Shown: piece by piece, positions 31,108-40,506 of the stretch
Position numbering within the stretch: position 1 is the first letter of the stretch
Layout: each line of letters opens with the position of its first letter
DNA from: Verrucomicrobiales bacterium
GTDB lineage: Bacteria; Verrucomicrobiota; Verrucomicrobiia; Limisphaerales; CAIMTB01
DNA length: 42,264 nucleotides
Direction of reading: 5' to 3'
Assembly (NCBI GenBank): GCA_016795425.1
Contig: JAEUHG010000004.1
Span: 1 to 42,264, forward strand
Notes under the pieces: model-generated
Database searches by the model: none
What the model saw: the letters and a program-made list of their open reading frames with translations, nothing else
Told to the model about the DNA's origin: nothing
Made by a program: the position numbers and the translations under genes

Positions 31108-33390
31108 ATGCCTCCCGCCTCAGCCATCCGCAAGGTCGCATTCCTCGGCGACTATTTGCCGCGCAAGTGCGGCATCGCCACGTTCACGACCGATCTGCGA
31201 TGTGCTGTGGCGACCAAGTTTCCTTCGCTCCAATGCCTCGTGGTTCCAGTGAACGACATCTCATGTGGCTACGATTATCCGGAAGAAGTGCGATTCGAGA
31301 TCGTTGAGCAGGATTTGCCGTCGTACCTGCGTGCGGCGGATTTTCTGAACATCACGGATGTGGACGTGGTGTGCGTGGAGCATGAATTCGGCATTTTCGG
31401 CGGGCCGGCTGGGAGTCACGTGCTGGCGTTATTGCGCGAGTTGCGAATGCCCATCGTCACCACTTTGCACACGATTTTGCGTGAACCGAACGAAGACCAG
31501 CTTCGGGTTCTGAGGGAATTGGTCCGGCTCTCAACCCGGATTGTGGCGATGAGCGAGCGGGGCGCGGAATTCCTGCGCGACATCTATCAAGTCCCGGCCG
31601 CCAAAGTGGACCTGATTCCCCACGGCATTCCCGATATGCCGTTCGCCGACCCGAACTACTTCAAGGATGAATTCGGCGTCGCCGGCAAACAGGTCCTGCT
31701 CACATTTGGATTGTTGTCGCCGAACAAGGGCATCGAGTTCGCGTTGCGCGCCATGCCGGACATCATTCGCGACTTTCCCAGCATCGTTTACATCGTGCTA
31801 GGCCAGACCCACCCGAATTTGCTGCGCGACGAAGGTGAGGCGTATCGCTTGAGCCTGGAGCGACTGGCCAACGTGCTTGGGGTCCAAAAGCACGTCGTGT
31901 TTTTCAATCGCTTCGTGGAGTTGGAGGAATTGATGCGGTTCATCGGGGCCGCGGACATTTACCTGACGCCCTATCTGACCGAGGCCCAGATCACCTCCGG
32001 CACCTTGGCGTACGCGTTCGGTGCCGGCAACGCGGTCGTGTCCACGCCTTATTGGCACGCGGCGGAGTTGCTGACGGCGGAACGCGGCAAGCTCGTCCCG
32101 TTCCGCGACGCTCCCGCCATTGCGGTCGCCGTTGTCGAATTGCTGCGTGACGAACCCCTGCGCCACTCGATGAGGAAGAACGCCTACAAGCTCGGACGCG
32201 AGATGGTGTGGAGTCGCGTCGCGCAGCTCTATGTCCAGTCATTCGAGCAAGCCCGGCACGATCACAGTTTTGTCGGCCGCAGATCGTCGCCCATAAAGAC
32301 GCTCGACGAGCAGCCCGGGCAGTTGCCGGAGCTGAAGCTCGATCACCTGTTTCGAATGAGTGATTCGACAGGCGTTTTCCAACACGCGAGTTTCACCGTG
32401 CCAAATTTCGCCGAAGGCTATTGCACGGACGACAACGCCCGGGCCCTGGTTCTGGCCCTCATGCTGCAAAGGCTGGGCCATGGTTCACCGCAACTCGGCT
32501 CCCAGGCCGCCACTTACGCGGCATTTCTTAATCACGCCTTCGACCGTCAGCGCGGGCGCTTCCGCAACTTCATGAGCTTCGAGCGGCGCTGGCTGGAGGA
32601 AGTCGGTTCGGAAGATTGCCAGGGACACGCGCTGTGGGCGCTGGGCTTGTGCGTGTCACAGGCGGGCCAGGGCAGCTTCCAGATGCTGGCGGCGCAACTG
32701 TTTGAGCAGGCGTTGCCCGTGGCGGCCGAGTTCTCGTCGCCGCGCGCGTGGGCATTCACATTGATCGGCATTGACGAGTACCTGCGGCGGTTCAGCGGCG
32801 ACCGTCGCGCGAACCAGATTCGCGAGGCGCTCACGCTGCGGCTGATGCAAAGTTACGCCGACACCTCGAGCGACGACTGGCAGTGGTTCGAGGAAGTCGT
32901 TTCGTATGCGAACGCGAAACTGCCGCACGCGCTGATTCTCAGCGGCCGGTGCATGAATGCCGCGCCAATTCTAGATACTGGCCTCAAGGCGTTACGCTGG
33001 TTGGTGAGGGTTCAGACCTCCGCGACCGGTGCCTTCCGGCCCGTCGGCTCAAATGGATTCTACAGGCGGGGCGGCGAACCCGCGCAATTTGACCAGCAAC
33101 CGATCGAAGCGCAGGCCACCGTCTCGGCCTGCATCGAGGCCTATCGCGCCACCAGCGACATGTTCTGGGTGGCGGAAGCCCGTCGCGCGTTCGAGTGGTA
33201 TCTCGGTCGCAACGACCTGGGCCTCGCACTCTACGATCCGGGCACCGGCGGTTGTCGCGATGGATTGCATGTGGATCGGTTGAGCCAGAATCAGGGAGCG
33301 GAATCCACTCTGGCCTTTCTGCTTTCATTGGCGGAGAAGCGCGCCCTGCAAAACGCCCTGACCAGCTTCAAGGAGTCCGCCGGTCATTAA
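31108..33390 (+). CDS. GT4 glycosyltransferase fused to an alpha/alpha-toroid domain
   Basis: 760 residues. Residues 1-390 are a GT-B glycosyltransferase of family 4: KVAFLGDYLPRKCGIATFT at the start, VEHEFGIFGGPAGSHVLALL, IPHGIPDMPFADP, LLTFGLLSPNKGIEFALRAM and the acceptor/donor block YLTPYLTEAQITSGTLAYAF. Residues 410-760 are helical with repeated 'EDCQGHALWALGL', 'RAWAFTLIGIDEYL', 'DWQWFEEVVSYANAKLPHAL', typical of a toroid glycosidase-like domain. This two-domain protein is often paired with GH130, as here (33 bases before it), suggesting synthesis and recycling of a mannose-containing glycan; the product is inferred. ATG at 31108 with AAGGATTC upstream. Cytosolic, no membrane span. Confidence 0.9.
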   Translation: MPPASAIRKVAFLGDYLPRKCGIATFTTDLRCAVATKFPSLQCLVVPVNDISCGYDYPEEVRFEIVEQDLPSYLRAADFLNITDVDVVCVEHEFGIFGGPAGSHVLALLRELRMPIVTTLHTILREPNEDQLRVLRELVRLSTRIVAMSERGAEFLRDIYQVPAAKVDLIPHGIPDMPFADPNYFKDEFGVAGKQVLLTFGLLSPNKGIEFALRAMPDIIRDFPSIVYIVLGQTHPNLLRDEGEAYRLSLERLANVLGVQKHVVFFNRFVELEELMRFIGAADIYLTPYLTEAQITSGTLAYAFGAGNAVVSTPYWHAAELLTAERGKLVPFRDAPAIAVAVVELLRDEPLRHSMRKNAYKLGREMVWSRVAQLYVQSFEQARHDHSFVGRRSSPIKTLDEQPGQLPELKLDHLFRMSDSTGVFQHASFTVPNFAEGYCTDDNARALVLALMLQRLGHGSPQLGSQAATYAAFLNHAFDRQRGRFRNFMSFERRWLEEVGSEDCQGHALWALGLCVSQAGQGSFQMLAAQLFEQALPVAAEFSSPRAWAFTLIGIDEYLRRFSGDRRANQIREALTLRLMQSYADTSSDDWQWFEEVVSYANAKLPHALILSGRCMNAAPILDTGLKALRWLVRVQTSATGAFRPVGSNGFYRRGGEPAQFDQQPIEAQATVSACIEAYRATSDMFWVAEARRAFEWYLGRNDLGLALYDPGTGGCRDGLHVDRLSQNQGAESTLAFLLSLAEKRALQNALTSFKESAGH

Positions 33391-33423
33391 CCCCGGCCTC
33401 GGTGAGGCCGGTGAATCCATCCC

Positions 33424-34893
33424 ATGCTCCCCCCAGCCTCATCCACGCTCCACGCCAGACGCATCGGACCGAACTTGAGTCCGGATCGTTCCCGGGTGTT
33501 GATGCGTCCTTTTCGCCCCACCACCGACGACATTGCGCGGCGAATGGTCGCCCGTGTCATGGCTCTTCCGGAGGATGAGGTCGCGCGGCTGCTGGGCCAG
33601 TTGCTGGGTGAGTTCGCGGAGCGTCATGAGCAGGTGGAGGGCATATTCCGCGCGCGCTTTGCAGAGGTGAGCCATTATCTCGAAGCCGTCGCGCCTCCTT
33701 CGCCCGAGCGGATGCTGCTCCTCGGCGCCTATTTTACCCACGAGTACTCCCCGGAGTCGGCGGCGCTGTTCAATCCCTCGATGGTGCCACATCCCGACCA
33801 AAGCGGTTTGCCGAAGGGCGCGCTGCGATTCATCCTGAGTCTGCGCGCCACGGGCGAAGGGCACATCTCCTCGATCACCTTCCGGACCGGCGTGGTCAGC
33901 GCACGGCACCGCATCACCCTCACGCCGTCGGTGCCATTTGTGACCGAACCGGAGCGGGTGCCGAACGCTGCCTACGCCAAGGGGTTGTTCGCGCACAAAC
34001 TCGAGGAGGCCGGTGTGCAGAATGAATTCTGCCGGCGCGTGCTGGATCAGTTGCGCGAGGATTTCACCCTCAAGGAACTTCAACTTGCCTTGCTCACCTC
34101 GGGGTTGACCGTGGACACCTCCGACGCCACCGCAGCTCGCGCCGCGCGCGGCATCCTGTTGCTGGCAGAGTCGAATTACGAAGTGAGATTCGCGCCGGAG
34201 AGCCGCGTCTCGCAACGGGTGCTCTTTCCGTCCGCGCCCAGCCAGAGCAACGGGATCGAAGACGCGCGCTTTGTCCGCTTCCGGAATGAGGATGACAGTT
34301 ACACCTACTACGCGACCTACACGGCGTACGACGGCAAGATCACCTTGCCACAATTGCTGGAAACGACGGACTTCGTGCATTTCAAGTTCAGCACCCTCAA
34401 CGGGCCTGCGGTGCAGAACAAGGGCATGGCGCTGTTCCCGCGGAAGGTCCGGGGGATGTACGTGATGCTCTCCCGGCAGGACGACGAGAACATTTTGCTG
34501 ATGGTTTCGGACAACATTCGATTCTGGCAGACGCCCACGGTGATCCTGGCTCCCGAGCAGCCGTGGGAGTTCATCAAGATTGGCAACTGCGGCTCGCCGA
34601 TTGAAACGGAGGCGGGTTGGCTGGTGTTGAGTCACGGGGTCGGCGCGATGCGGAAGTACTGTCTGGGCGCATTTCTGTTGGACCTGAATGACCCAACCGT
34701 GGTGGTTGGCCGCCTGCGCGAGCCGTTGCTTTCCCCAAACGAGGCTGAGCGCGATGGCTACGTGCCGAATGTTGTCTACACCTGCGGGGCAATGCTTCAG
34801 GGGCGCGAACTCATCATTCCGTACGCGATGAGTGATTCCGCCACCAGTTTTGCCGCGGTGTCATTGGACGAGTTATTGTCGGCGATGCGATGA
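33424..34893 (+). CDS. GH130 glycoside phosphorylase (mannoside type)
   Basis: 489 residues. GH130 enzymes cleave beta-mannosides with phosphate, giving mannose 1-phosphate. The five-bladed propeller is seen from about residue 95: LFNPSMVPHPDQSG, GIEDARFVRF (the catalytic-region Asp), YTYYATYTAYDGKI, QNKGMALFPRKVRGMYVML, WEFIKIGNCGSPIETEAGWL and GYVPNVVYTCGAML. The N-terminal 90 residues (LPEDEVARLLGQLLGEFAER) are helical, as in the longer GH130 group that accompanies GT4 proteins. No signal peptide, so it acts in the cytosol. The ATG at 33424 has no clear ribosome-binding site; coupling with the upstream GT4 gene (33 bases) is likely. Linkage specificity cannot be read from sequence by eye. 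Confidence 0.9.
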   Translation: MLPPASSTLHARRIGPNLSPDRSRVLMRPFRPTTDDIARRMVARVMALPEDEVARLLGQLLGEFAERHEQVEGIFRARFAEVSHYLEAVAPPSPERMLLLGAYFTHEYSPESAALFNPSMVPHPDQSGLPKGALRFILSLRATGEGHISSITFRTGVVSARHRITLTPSVPFVTEPERVPNAAYAKGLFAHKLEEAGVQNEFCRRVLDQLREDFTLKELQLALLTSGLTVDTSDATAARAARGILLLAESNYEVRFAPESRVSQRVLFPSAPSQSNGIEDARFVRFRNEDDSYTYYATYTAYDGKITLPQLLETTDFVHFKFSTLNGPAVQNKGMALFPRKVRGMYVMLSRQDDENILLMVSDNIRFWQTPTVILAPEQPWEFIKIGNCGSPIETEAGWLVLSHGVGAMRKYCLGAFLLDLNDPTVVVGRLREPLLSPNEAERDGYVPNVVYTCGAMLQGRELIIPYAMSDSATSFAAVSLDELLSAMR

Positions 34894-35288
34894 AGGTGGT
34901 GCCCAGTGTTACGCCACCGATTCTCCACCCACACGGTGATGTTGGAAGGCCACGACCGGGTTCATGTCCCACGACAGCGCGCACCGCGAGGCCGTGGACG
35001 CTGTTGGCCGCAGAGACGAACGGTTCCGCCATCTTGTCGGAACTTGCTCCGAGGGTCATTGATCTGCAGCCAATCCTGCCGCATCACTGAACCGATGGAC
35101 AAAGCGATTGAATGGCATTTCGACGGCCTGCGAGCCATCCTGTCCTCCGGGTATCTGACACGGATCGAACCCGCTTCCGGCGCGGACCATGCGTCACCGA
35201 CAGGAAGGAGGGTCCTCATTGAGGACTTCGAGTCCTCTGAAATCGTCGGAGTCTTCGCTGCCACTCACCCGAGCGAAATGAACCGAAC
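34894..35288. other. Gap without a supported gene
   Basis: 395 bases. Frames at 34890-35090 and 34906-35292 show no domain, no ribosome-binding site and Arg/Pro-rich random composition. The last 200 bases (35095-35288) have a more normal codon pattern (DKAIEWHFDGLRAILSSGYL), but the frame lacks a convincing start and may be chance. No promoter is evident for the downstream glycosidase gene. Confidence 0.4.
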
Positions 35289-36788
35289 ATGAAGACCCTT
35301 CGCCGAGTTCAGTCGAGTGCAACCCCCATGGTCCTGCTGGCGCTGCTGCTCACGGCCGCCACGGGCGCTTTCGCTGCCCCACCCATTCGTCTGCATCCGG
35401 AGAATCCGCGGTGGTTTGAATGGCGAGGGAAGGCGGTCGCGCTTATCACCAGCGCGGAACATTACGGCGCGGTGTTGAACCGCGACTTTGATTTCCGACG
35501 CTATCTGGAAACGCTGGAGCGCGAGGGGATGAATTACACCCGCGTCTTCGCCGGCAGTTATGTTGAGCCGGCGGGCGCCTTCGGGATCACCCGCAATACG
35601 CTCGCACCGGCTTCGGGAAGATTTCTGGCTCCGTGGGAACGCAGTGATCAGCCGGGTTACGCGGGTGGCGGGAACAAGTTCGACCTCGATCGCTTTTCTT
35701 CCGATTACCTTGCGCGCCTGCGGGATTTTCTTGCCGAGGCCGGGCGTCGCGGAATCGTGGTCGAACTCACCCTCTTCTGCTCGACCTACGGAGATGCACA
35801 ATGGGCGCTGCATCCATTCAATCCGACGAACCACGTTCAGGGCCTGACCGTGCCGTCGTGGAAATCGTTGAACACCTTGCCCGCTGCAGCGCCCGCGGTT
35901 CTTGCCCATCAACTCGCGCTCACGCGTCATCTCGTCCGCGAATTGAACGCCTTCGACAACCTGATCTATGAGATCCAGAATGAACCGTGGGCGGACCAGC
36001 ATGCCATGGGCGACTTCATCAACCCTTACCTGACCGACCGACACTCGTTTCCGAACGCCGTCGAGGTCACCACCGCCGAATCAGTCGCGTGGCAGCGTGT
36101 TATCGCCCGCGCCATCGCCGACGAGGAGGCCCGCCTGCCTCATCGTCACCTCATTGCACAGAACGTCGCGAACTTTCGACTCGCGCTGAACGAGGGTGAC
36201 CTGGTGCCAGAGGCGTCCATTGTCAACTTTCACTATGCCTATCCCGAGGCGGTGCATTGGAATCGCGGACTGCAGCGCGTCATCGGTTACGACGAAACCG
36301 GTTTCGCGGGCAATCAGGACGCAACCTATCGCCGGCAGGCGTGGAACTTCGTGCTGAGCGGCGGCGGACTCTTCAACAGCCTCGACTACAGTTTCGCCGT
36401 TGGCCGCGAGGACGGCACCGACATCGCCAACCAGGCGCCTGGCGGCGGCAGCCCGACGCTGCGGCGCCAGTTGAAGATACTTTCTGAATTCCTCCACAGC
36501 TTTGACCTCGCGACGCTTCAGCCCGACCCGTTGCTGGTTCAGCGCGCGCCGGGGGCGGTCGTCCGCGCGCTGTCGCATCCGGGTAGGGCGCACGCGCTCT
36601 ACGTCGAAGGCCGCGGCCCGACGACGCTTACCCTGAAACTCTCCAAGGGTCGTTGGGTTGCCGAGTGGATTTCCGTGACGGACGGCTCGGTGTTGAAGCA
36701 AGAAATCATGGTAAGCCGTGGTCGTGGTGTTGAATTGACCGGGCCCGATTGTTCCGACGGCGTTGCGGTTCGGTTGCTTCCGCGTTGA
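35289..36788 (+). CDS. Secreted cellulase-like glycoside hydrolase (TIM barrel)
   Basis: 499 residues. A signal peptide (VLLALLLTAATGAFA, cleavage near residue 29) sends it out of the cytoplasm. The barrel carries LIYEIQNEPW with Glu232 as the likely acid/base and VIGYDETGFAG with Glu336 as the likely nucleophile, the clan GH-A arrangement. RVFAGSYVEPAGAFGI and GIVVELTLFCSTYGDAQW are barrel strands. The C-terminal 90 residues (LYVEGRGPTTLTLKLSKGRW) form a small beta domain typical of putative collagen-binding/DUF5060-like accessory parts. Family 5-like, substrate unknown. ATG at 35289. It follows a GT4/GH130 pair and precedes a serine hydrolase; a shared polysaccharide role is possible but not shown. 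Confidence 0.82.
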   Translation: MKTLRRVQSSATPMVLLALLLTAATGAFAAPPIRLHPENPRWFEWRGKAVALITSAEHYGAVLNRDFDFRRYLETLEREGMNYTRVFAGSYVEPAGAFGITRNTLAPASGRFLAPWERSDQPGYAGGGNKFDLDRFSSDYLARLRDFLAEAGRRGIVVELTLFCSTYGDAQWALHPFNPTNHVQGLTVPSWKSLNTLPAAAPAVLAHQLALTRHLVRELNAFDNLIYEIQNEPWADQHAMGDFINPYLTDRHSFPNAVEVTTAESVAWQRVIARAIADEEARLPHRHLIAQNVANFRLALNEGDLVPEASIVNFHYAYPEAVHWNRGLQRVIGYDETGFAGNQDATYRRQAWNFVLSGGGLFNSLDYSFAVGREDGTDIANQAPGGGSPTLRRQLKILSEFLHSFDLATLQPDPLLVQRAPGAVVRALSHPGRAHALYVEGRGPTTLTLKLSKGRWVAEWISVTDGSVLKQEIMVSRGRGVELTGPDCSDGVAVRLLPR

Positions 36789-36820
36789 GTTTCGATCTTA
36801 ACCGTGCCAAGGCAGGACCC

Positions 36821-38458
36821 ATGGACCCGCGGCGCAATTGGTCAATGACCGGTGGACGCTCCTTTCGGCGCGCGCGGATGGCTTGGGCGATGGTCGAACT
36901 GCTGCTTGGCGCCGGACTGCAGGCTGTGGCCGAAGCGCCGGCGCTGCCCGCAGACGTGGATCAAGCGCTGCGAGCGCGCGTCGAGTATGGGTACAACGTC
37001 GGCATCGTCGTCGGTATGGTGAACCCGGACGGTCGGATCGTTCGCGGCTACGGATTTCGCGATGCGGACGCGGGCGACGCCGTGGACGGACAAACCCTGT
37101 TCGAGATCGGATCCATCACCAAGATCTTCACAGCCACGTTGTTGTCGGACGCGGTGGTCCGCGGAGAGGTGGAGCTCGATGATCCGGTGCAGCGATTCCT
37201 ACCGGAGTCGGTGCATGTTCCTTCCGGAAACACGGACATCACCCTGCGGCAATTGGCGATCCATCGATCCGGCTTGCCCTCTCTGCCCGATAATCTCTGC
37301 TCAGAAGGCATCCGACAGCCCTTCAGTTGCTACGATGTCGAGCGTCTGTATGCCTTCCTTAATGGGTTCACCTTGACCCGAGACCCCGGGGCTGCTTGGG
37401 AGTATTCGAATCTCGGTGTTGGATTATTGGGTCACGTGCTGGCTCGGAGATCTGGCCGCGACTATGAAGCGTTGTTGCGCGAGAGAGTGTTGGATCCACT
37501 CGGCCTTCATTCTACTGGAGAGGTTCCGCCGTCGGAGGCAGCAGATCGGGTGGCGACGGGTTATTCGGGTGCTGTGCAGGCTCCTCCCTTTCGCATGCCG
37601 GCGCTCGAGGGTGCCGGAGTTTTGCGATCCACGGTCGACGACTTGCTGATCTTCCTCTCCCATCACTTGGGTATTCTGGATAGCCCGCTTGGCCCCGCGC
37701 TGAGGGCCACCCACAACCGCCAGGGTTCCACTGGGCAATCCGGGGTCGACATGGGACTGGGTTGGTTGCGAATCGATCTGCCGGGCGGAACGGTCCTGCA
37801 GCACGACGGCGAGACACCTGGGTTCACGGCGTTTCTGGGAATGCATCCGACACGTCGACTTGGCGTGGCGGTATTGTCGAACTCGCGTTTCAACACCTTC
37901 GCCGGTCTCGGCGATGTTGGATTTCATCTGCTCGATTCCAGCTATCCGTTGCGGTCGATCACACGTCCCGCGGCAGTGCCGGCGACCACTCTGTGCGCCT
38001 ACACCGGTTGGTATCGTTCGGCCGCTGGCGACGTCTTTGAACTTGGTTGCGAGCGCGATCGCCTGGTGCTGTACCACGTACGGTCCGATTTTGAGTTCAC
38101 GTTGTATCCGCAGTCGACCACACGATTCACCGGCTTGGATATCGAACTGGGGACGGGAGCCGCCGCATTGTTTCGGACCAACAACCTTGGGCGAGTTACT
38201 CGAATGGACTGGACGCAGTCCGGGCAGACCGTGGCGTACGAGCGGGCAGGGGATGCCGCGCGGCTCGAATTGACCCATCAGAATGGGCAAAGGGTCGTGT
38301 CATTGCGCGGTGGCCAAGCGCGTTTCGATGTTGAGGCGTCGAGTGATCTGCGGCGCTGGGAGGCGATCGGGTCCCTGACTTCAAATTCGGAACCGTTGGT
38401 CGATTCGGGTGCTTCCAGCAGCGAGTCACGGTTCTTTCGAGCTCGGCGCCAGCGATAA
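36821..38458 (+). CDS. Secreted class C beta-lactamase/DD-peptidase-like serine hydrolase
   Basis: 545 residues. Residues 15-40 form a signal/anchor (RRARMAWAMVELLLGAGLQA). The active-site motifs of the beta-lactamase superfamily are SITK (Ser98, Lys101), WEYSNLG (Tyr-Ser-Asn) and LQHDGETPGF (the His-x-Gly form of KTG). Such proteins include class C beta-lactamases, D-aminopeptidases and esterases; the His-x-Gly variant and added C-terminal domain favour an esterase or peptidase over an antibiotic-resistance enzyme, and resistance is not claimed. The last 50 residues (ARFDVEASSDLRRWEAIGSL ... SRFFRARRQR) are the terminal beta domain found on many secreted verrucomicrobial proteins. The ATG at 36821 follows AGGACCC; 36845 is an alternative. 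Confidence 0.88.
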   Translation: MDPRRNWSMTGGRSFRRARMAWAMVELLLGAGLQAVAEAPALPADVDQALRARVEYGYNVGIVVGMVNPDGRIVRGYGFRDADAGDAVDGQTLFEIGSITKIFTATLLSDAVVRGEVELDDPVQRFLPESVHVPSGNTDITLRQLAIHRSGLPSLPDNLCSEGIRQPFSCYDVERLYAFLNGFTLTRDPGAAWEYSNLGVGLLGHVLARRSGRDYEALLRERVLDPLGLHSTGEVPPSEAADRVATGYSGAVQAPPFRMPALEGAGVLRSTVDDLLIFLSHHLGILDSPLGPALRATHNRQGSTGQSGVDMGLGWLRIDLPGGTVLQHDGETPGFTAFLGMHPTRRLGVAVLSNSRFNTFAGLGDVGFHLLDSSYPLRSITRPAAVPATTLCAYTGWYRSAAGDVFELGCERDRLVLYHVRSDFEFTLYPQSTTRFTGLDIELGTGAAALFRTNNLGRVTRMDWTQSGQTVAYERAGDAARLELTHQNGQRVVSLRGGQARFDVEASSDLRRWEAIGSLTSNSEPLVDSGASSSESRFFRARRQR

Positions 38459-38470
38459 GGAGGGAGGCTT

Positions 38471-38497
38471 ACACCCGCTCACCTTCGGGTGGGTGTT
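38471..38497. terminator. Hairpin at the convergent ends of two genes
   Basis: CACC-TTCG-GGTG (38480-38491, UUCG-type loop) is flanked by ACACC (38471-38475) and GGTGT (38492-38496), which also pair, with a four-base bulge. TTGATACTTTT follows. It lies 12 bases after the serine hydrolase stop and overlaps the last codons of the leftward TIR-WD40 gene. Confidence 0.55.
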
Positions 38498-40506
38498 TGA
38501 TACTTTTCCCTTTCCTCAGCCGTCAGTTGGCGTGAAACACGACGGTTGGCCAGCGCCAGCAAATCCTGGAGGGAGCCACCTATCTCCGTGGGGTACACCA
38601 GTGCGCGACCAAGGAGTGTGCCAACCACCACGTGCTTGCCATGGGCAGCAAAACTCAGCGATCTCAATGGGCCGTCGCGGCCTTCCCCCTCAAATTCCGC
38701 CAGTCGCCTTCCCGATGTCGTCTCCCATAGGACCGCCTGGTCATCCTCATAGCCAGCTGTCAGAATACACGTTCCATTCGGACTGAAGTTGAAAATGATC
38801 GGAGCCTCTGGATTGAGCCTTGTTTCTATTCGTTGGGATCTTCGTCCGGTGGTGGCTTCCCACACGATCACGGCGCGGCTTTCATCAACCGCCGCGATCC
38901 ATTGGCGATCCGGGCTGAATGCGGCATGGCGTACCGGCAAATCGTGTTCCATGATCGCCTCGCATTTTCCCGTGTCAGACCGCCAGCGCCGCAATGTTCC
39001 ATCGTCGCTCGAAGTGACCATCCAGCGGCCCTCAGGATCGAAGGCCACGCTGGTCACCGGCTTTGTGTGGTCGCTCAATTCGTGAACCACTTCGCCGGTC
39101 TTGACGTTGATCACGCTGGCGTTGCCGCCACGTGTCAGAACGGCGAGTCGTTCACCGTCCGCGCTGAAGGATGCCTGCGACACGCGGTCAGCTAGAAACT
39201 GATGCGTGGAATAGAAGTCGATGTCGGCGATCTTCGAGACCTTGGTGGCATCCCACAATGCGCCGCCCCCTCCTTCCTCCAACAGGAGCATCCGGGTAGC
39301 GTTGGGACTCAGAAGCGTGGTGCCCGGGCGTTGTTTCGGAATCGATGCCAGGACTCGGCCGGTGTCGGTTTCCCAGAGGCGAATCTCTCCAACGGCTTCG
39401 CTGGTGCATAATCGGCGGCCGTCGCGGTCAAACCTCGCTTCGGTGACGTCGTTGGTATGCCCGCGAAACTCCATCTGTACTGTGCCGGAGAGGGCGTCGC
39501 GCAGGCGCACCATAGGGGTACCGTAGGTAAGGACCCGGTTGCCGTCCGGATGGAACACGGCATAGCAACTGGAATCGGTGCCGTGATCGAAGCGGGTGAC
39601 CGGCGTTATAACCTCGAAGAGCGCGGATCGCAGGGCGCGTTCGGATGCTGCATTCGGCAGGGCTCGAACGGCTTCGACGGCCAATAGGATGGCGAGTTCC
39701 TGATGGGTCGCCGCAAGCTCATTGGCCTGCGCCGCAAGGCGGGCGGAGATCGCCTGATTAGCCTGTTCCGCCGCCTGCGTTTCCCTCTCCCGGGTCAAAG
39801 GCTTCACCATCCTCTTGGCTTGCAGGGCAAGAACTCCGGCCAGAATCGCGGCCGCCGCCACACCCAGAAGCGCCAGGCCAACGCCCCGAGCCCATCGCAT
39901 TGTCCGGTGATGCTGACGGACCTCTTCGCCGATGATTTCATCCAGTGAAATGCCGCGGAGGGTGGCGGAAAGCCGAGCGACAGCATCGGCAAATTCCGGT
40001 CGGCGCAGCGACAATTGGGAACTGGTCTTTGCCCAACGCAGATCCAAGTGGAGGGGTTCCTCGGGAAAGGCCCTTTGCATGGCAGGAGGCAGCGCATTGG
40101 TCTTCACCCAATCAAAATCGCCGGCGGCGGCATCCCACACCACCTCGCCATCTGTCAGCACGATCAAGAACTGGGAAACGGATCGATGGGCCAACCACCA
40201 GTGCACTTCCTGCGCCACCCACTGGGATTGCGCGGCCTTGGGGGAGGCCAGGAGCAGGAAGAAGCGGGAGCGAGCGAGTGCCGACTCGATCGATCCCCAC
40301 AGTTCCGGCGTTACCGCAAGACCCGTCGCGTCACGGAAGATGCGAAGCGCGCGCAGTTGGTACCAGGGCTTGGCAAAGACCTGCAGTCCCTTCTGAAGGG
40401 CAGGAGCCAGCTCGCGGTCCGCGGCATGGCCATAGGATATGAACGCGTCGTATTTGAAGTTTTCTTTGGGATCCTGCGACCGGCCGTTTTCGACGGATCG
40501 TGTCAT
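38479..40506 (-). CDS. TIR-domain, membrane-anchored WD40 protein
   Basis: 675 residues. Residues 17-160 are a TIR domain of the bacterial effector type: YDAFISYGHAADRELAPAL, RIFRDATGLAVTPELWGSIE and SQWVAQEVHWWL, where Glu100 stands at the catalytic NADase position. A single membrane helix (about 207-230, GVGLALLGVAAAAILAGVLA) follows, then a coiled-coil/helical segment (RERETQAAEQANQAISARLA) and about seven WD40 blades (MVRLRDALSG, EIRLWETDTG, LRRWRSDTG, VIVWEATTG, AVLWETTSG), ending LTAEEREKY as in related multi-domain proteins. TIR enzymes often degrade NAD in phage defence or signalling; that role is inferred. ATG at 40506. Divergent to a sigma-factor gene. Confidence 0.88.
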   Translation of the reverse strand: MTRSVENGRSQDPKENFKYDAFISYGHAADRELAPALQKGLQVFAKPWYQLRALRIFRDATGLAVTPELWGSIESALARSRFFLLLASPKAAQSQWVAQEVHWWLAHRSVSQFLIVLTDGEVVWDAAAGDFDWVKTNALPPAMQRAFPEEPLHLDLRWAKTSSQLSLRRPEFADAVARLSATLRGISLDEIIGEEVRQHHRTMRWARGVGLALLGVAAAAILAGVLALQAKRMVKPLTRERETQAAEQANQAISARLAAQANELAATHQELAILLAVEAVRALPNAASERALRSALFEVITPVTRFDHGTDSSCYAVFHPDGNRVLTYGTPMVRLRDALSGTVQMEFRGHTNDVTEARFDRDGRRLCTSEAVGEIRLWETDTGRVLASIPKQRPGTTLLSPNATRMLLLEEGGGGALWDATKVSKIADIDFYSTHQFLADRVSQASFSADGERLAVLTRGGNASVINVKTGEVVHELSDHTKPVTSVAFDPEGRWMVTSSDDGTLRRWRSDTGKCEAIMEHDLPVRHAAFSPDRQWIAAVDESRAVIVWEATTGRRSQRIETRLNPEAPIIFNFSPNGTCILTAGYEDDQAVLWETTSGRRLAEFEGEGRDGPLRSLSFAAHGKHVVVGTLLGRALVYPTEIGGSLQDLLALANRRVSRQLTAEEREKYQTPTRR

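Noticed and set aside
34890..35292. Two small frames after GH130 (ATGA overlap at 34890)
   Set aside because: Arg/Pro-rich, no domain and no ribosome-binding site; overlap alone is weak evidence.
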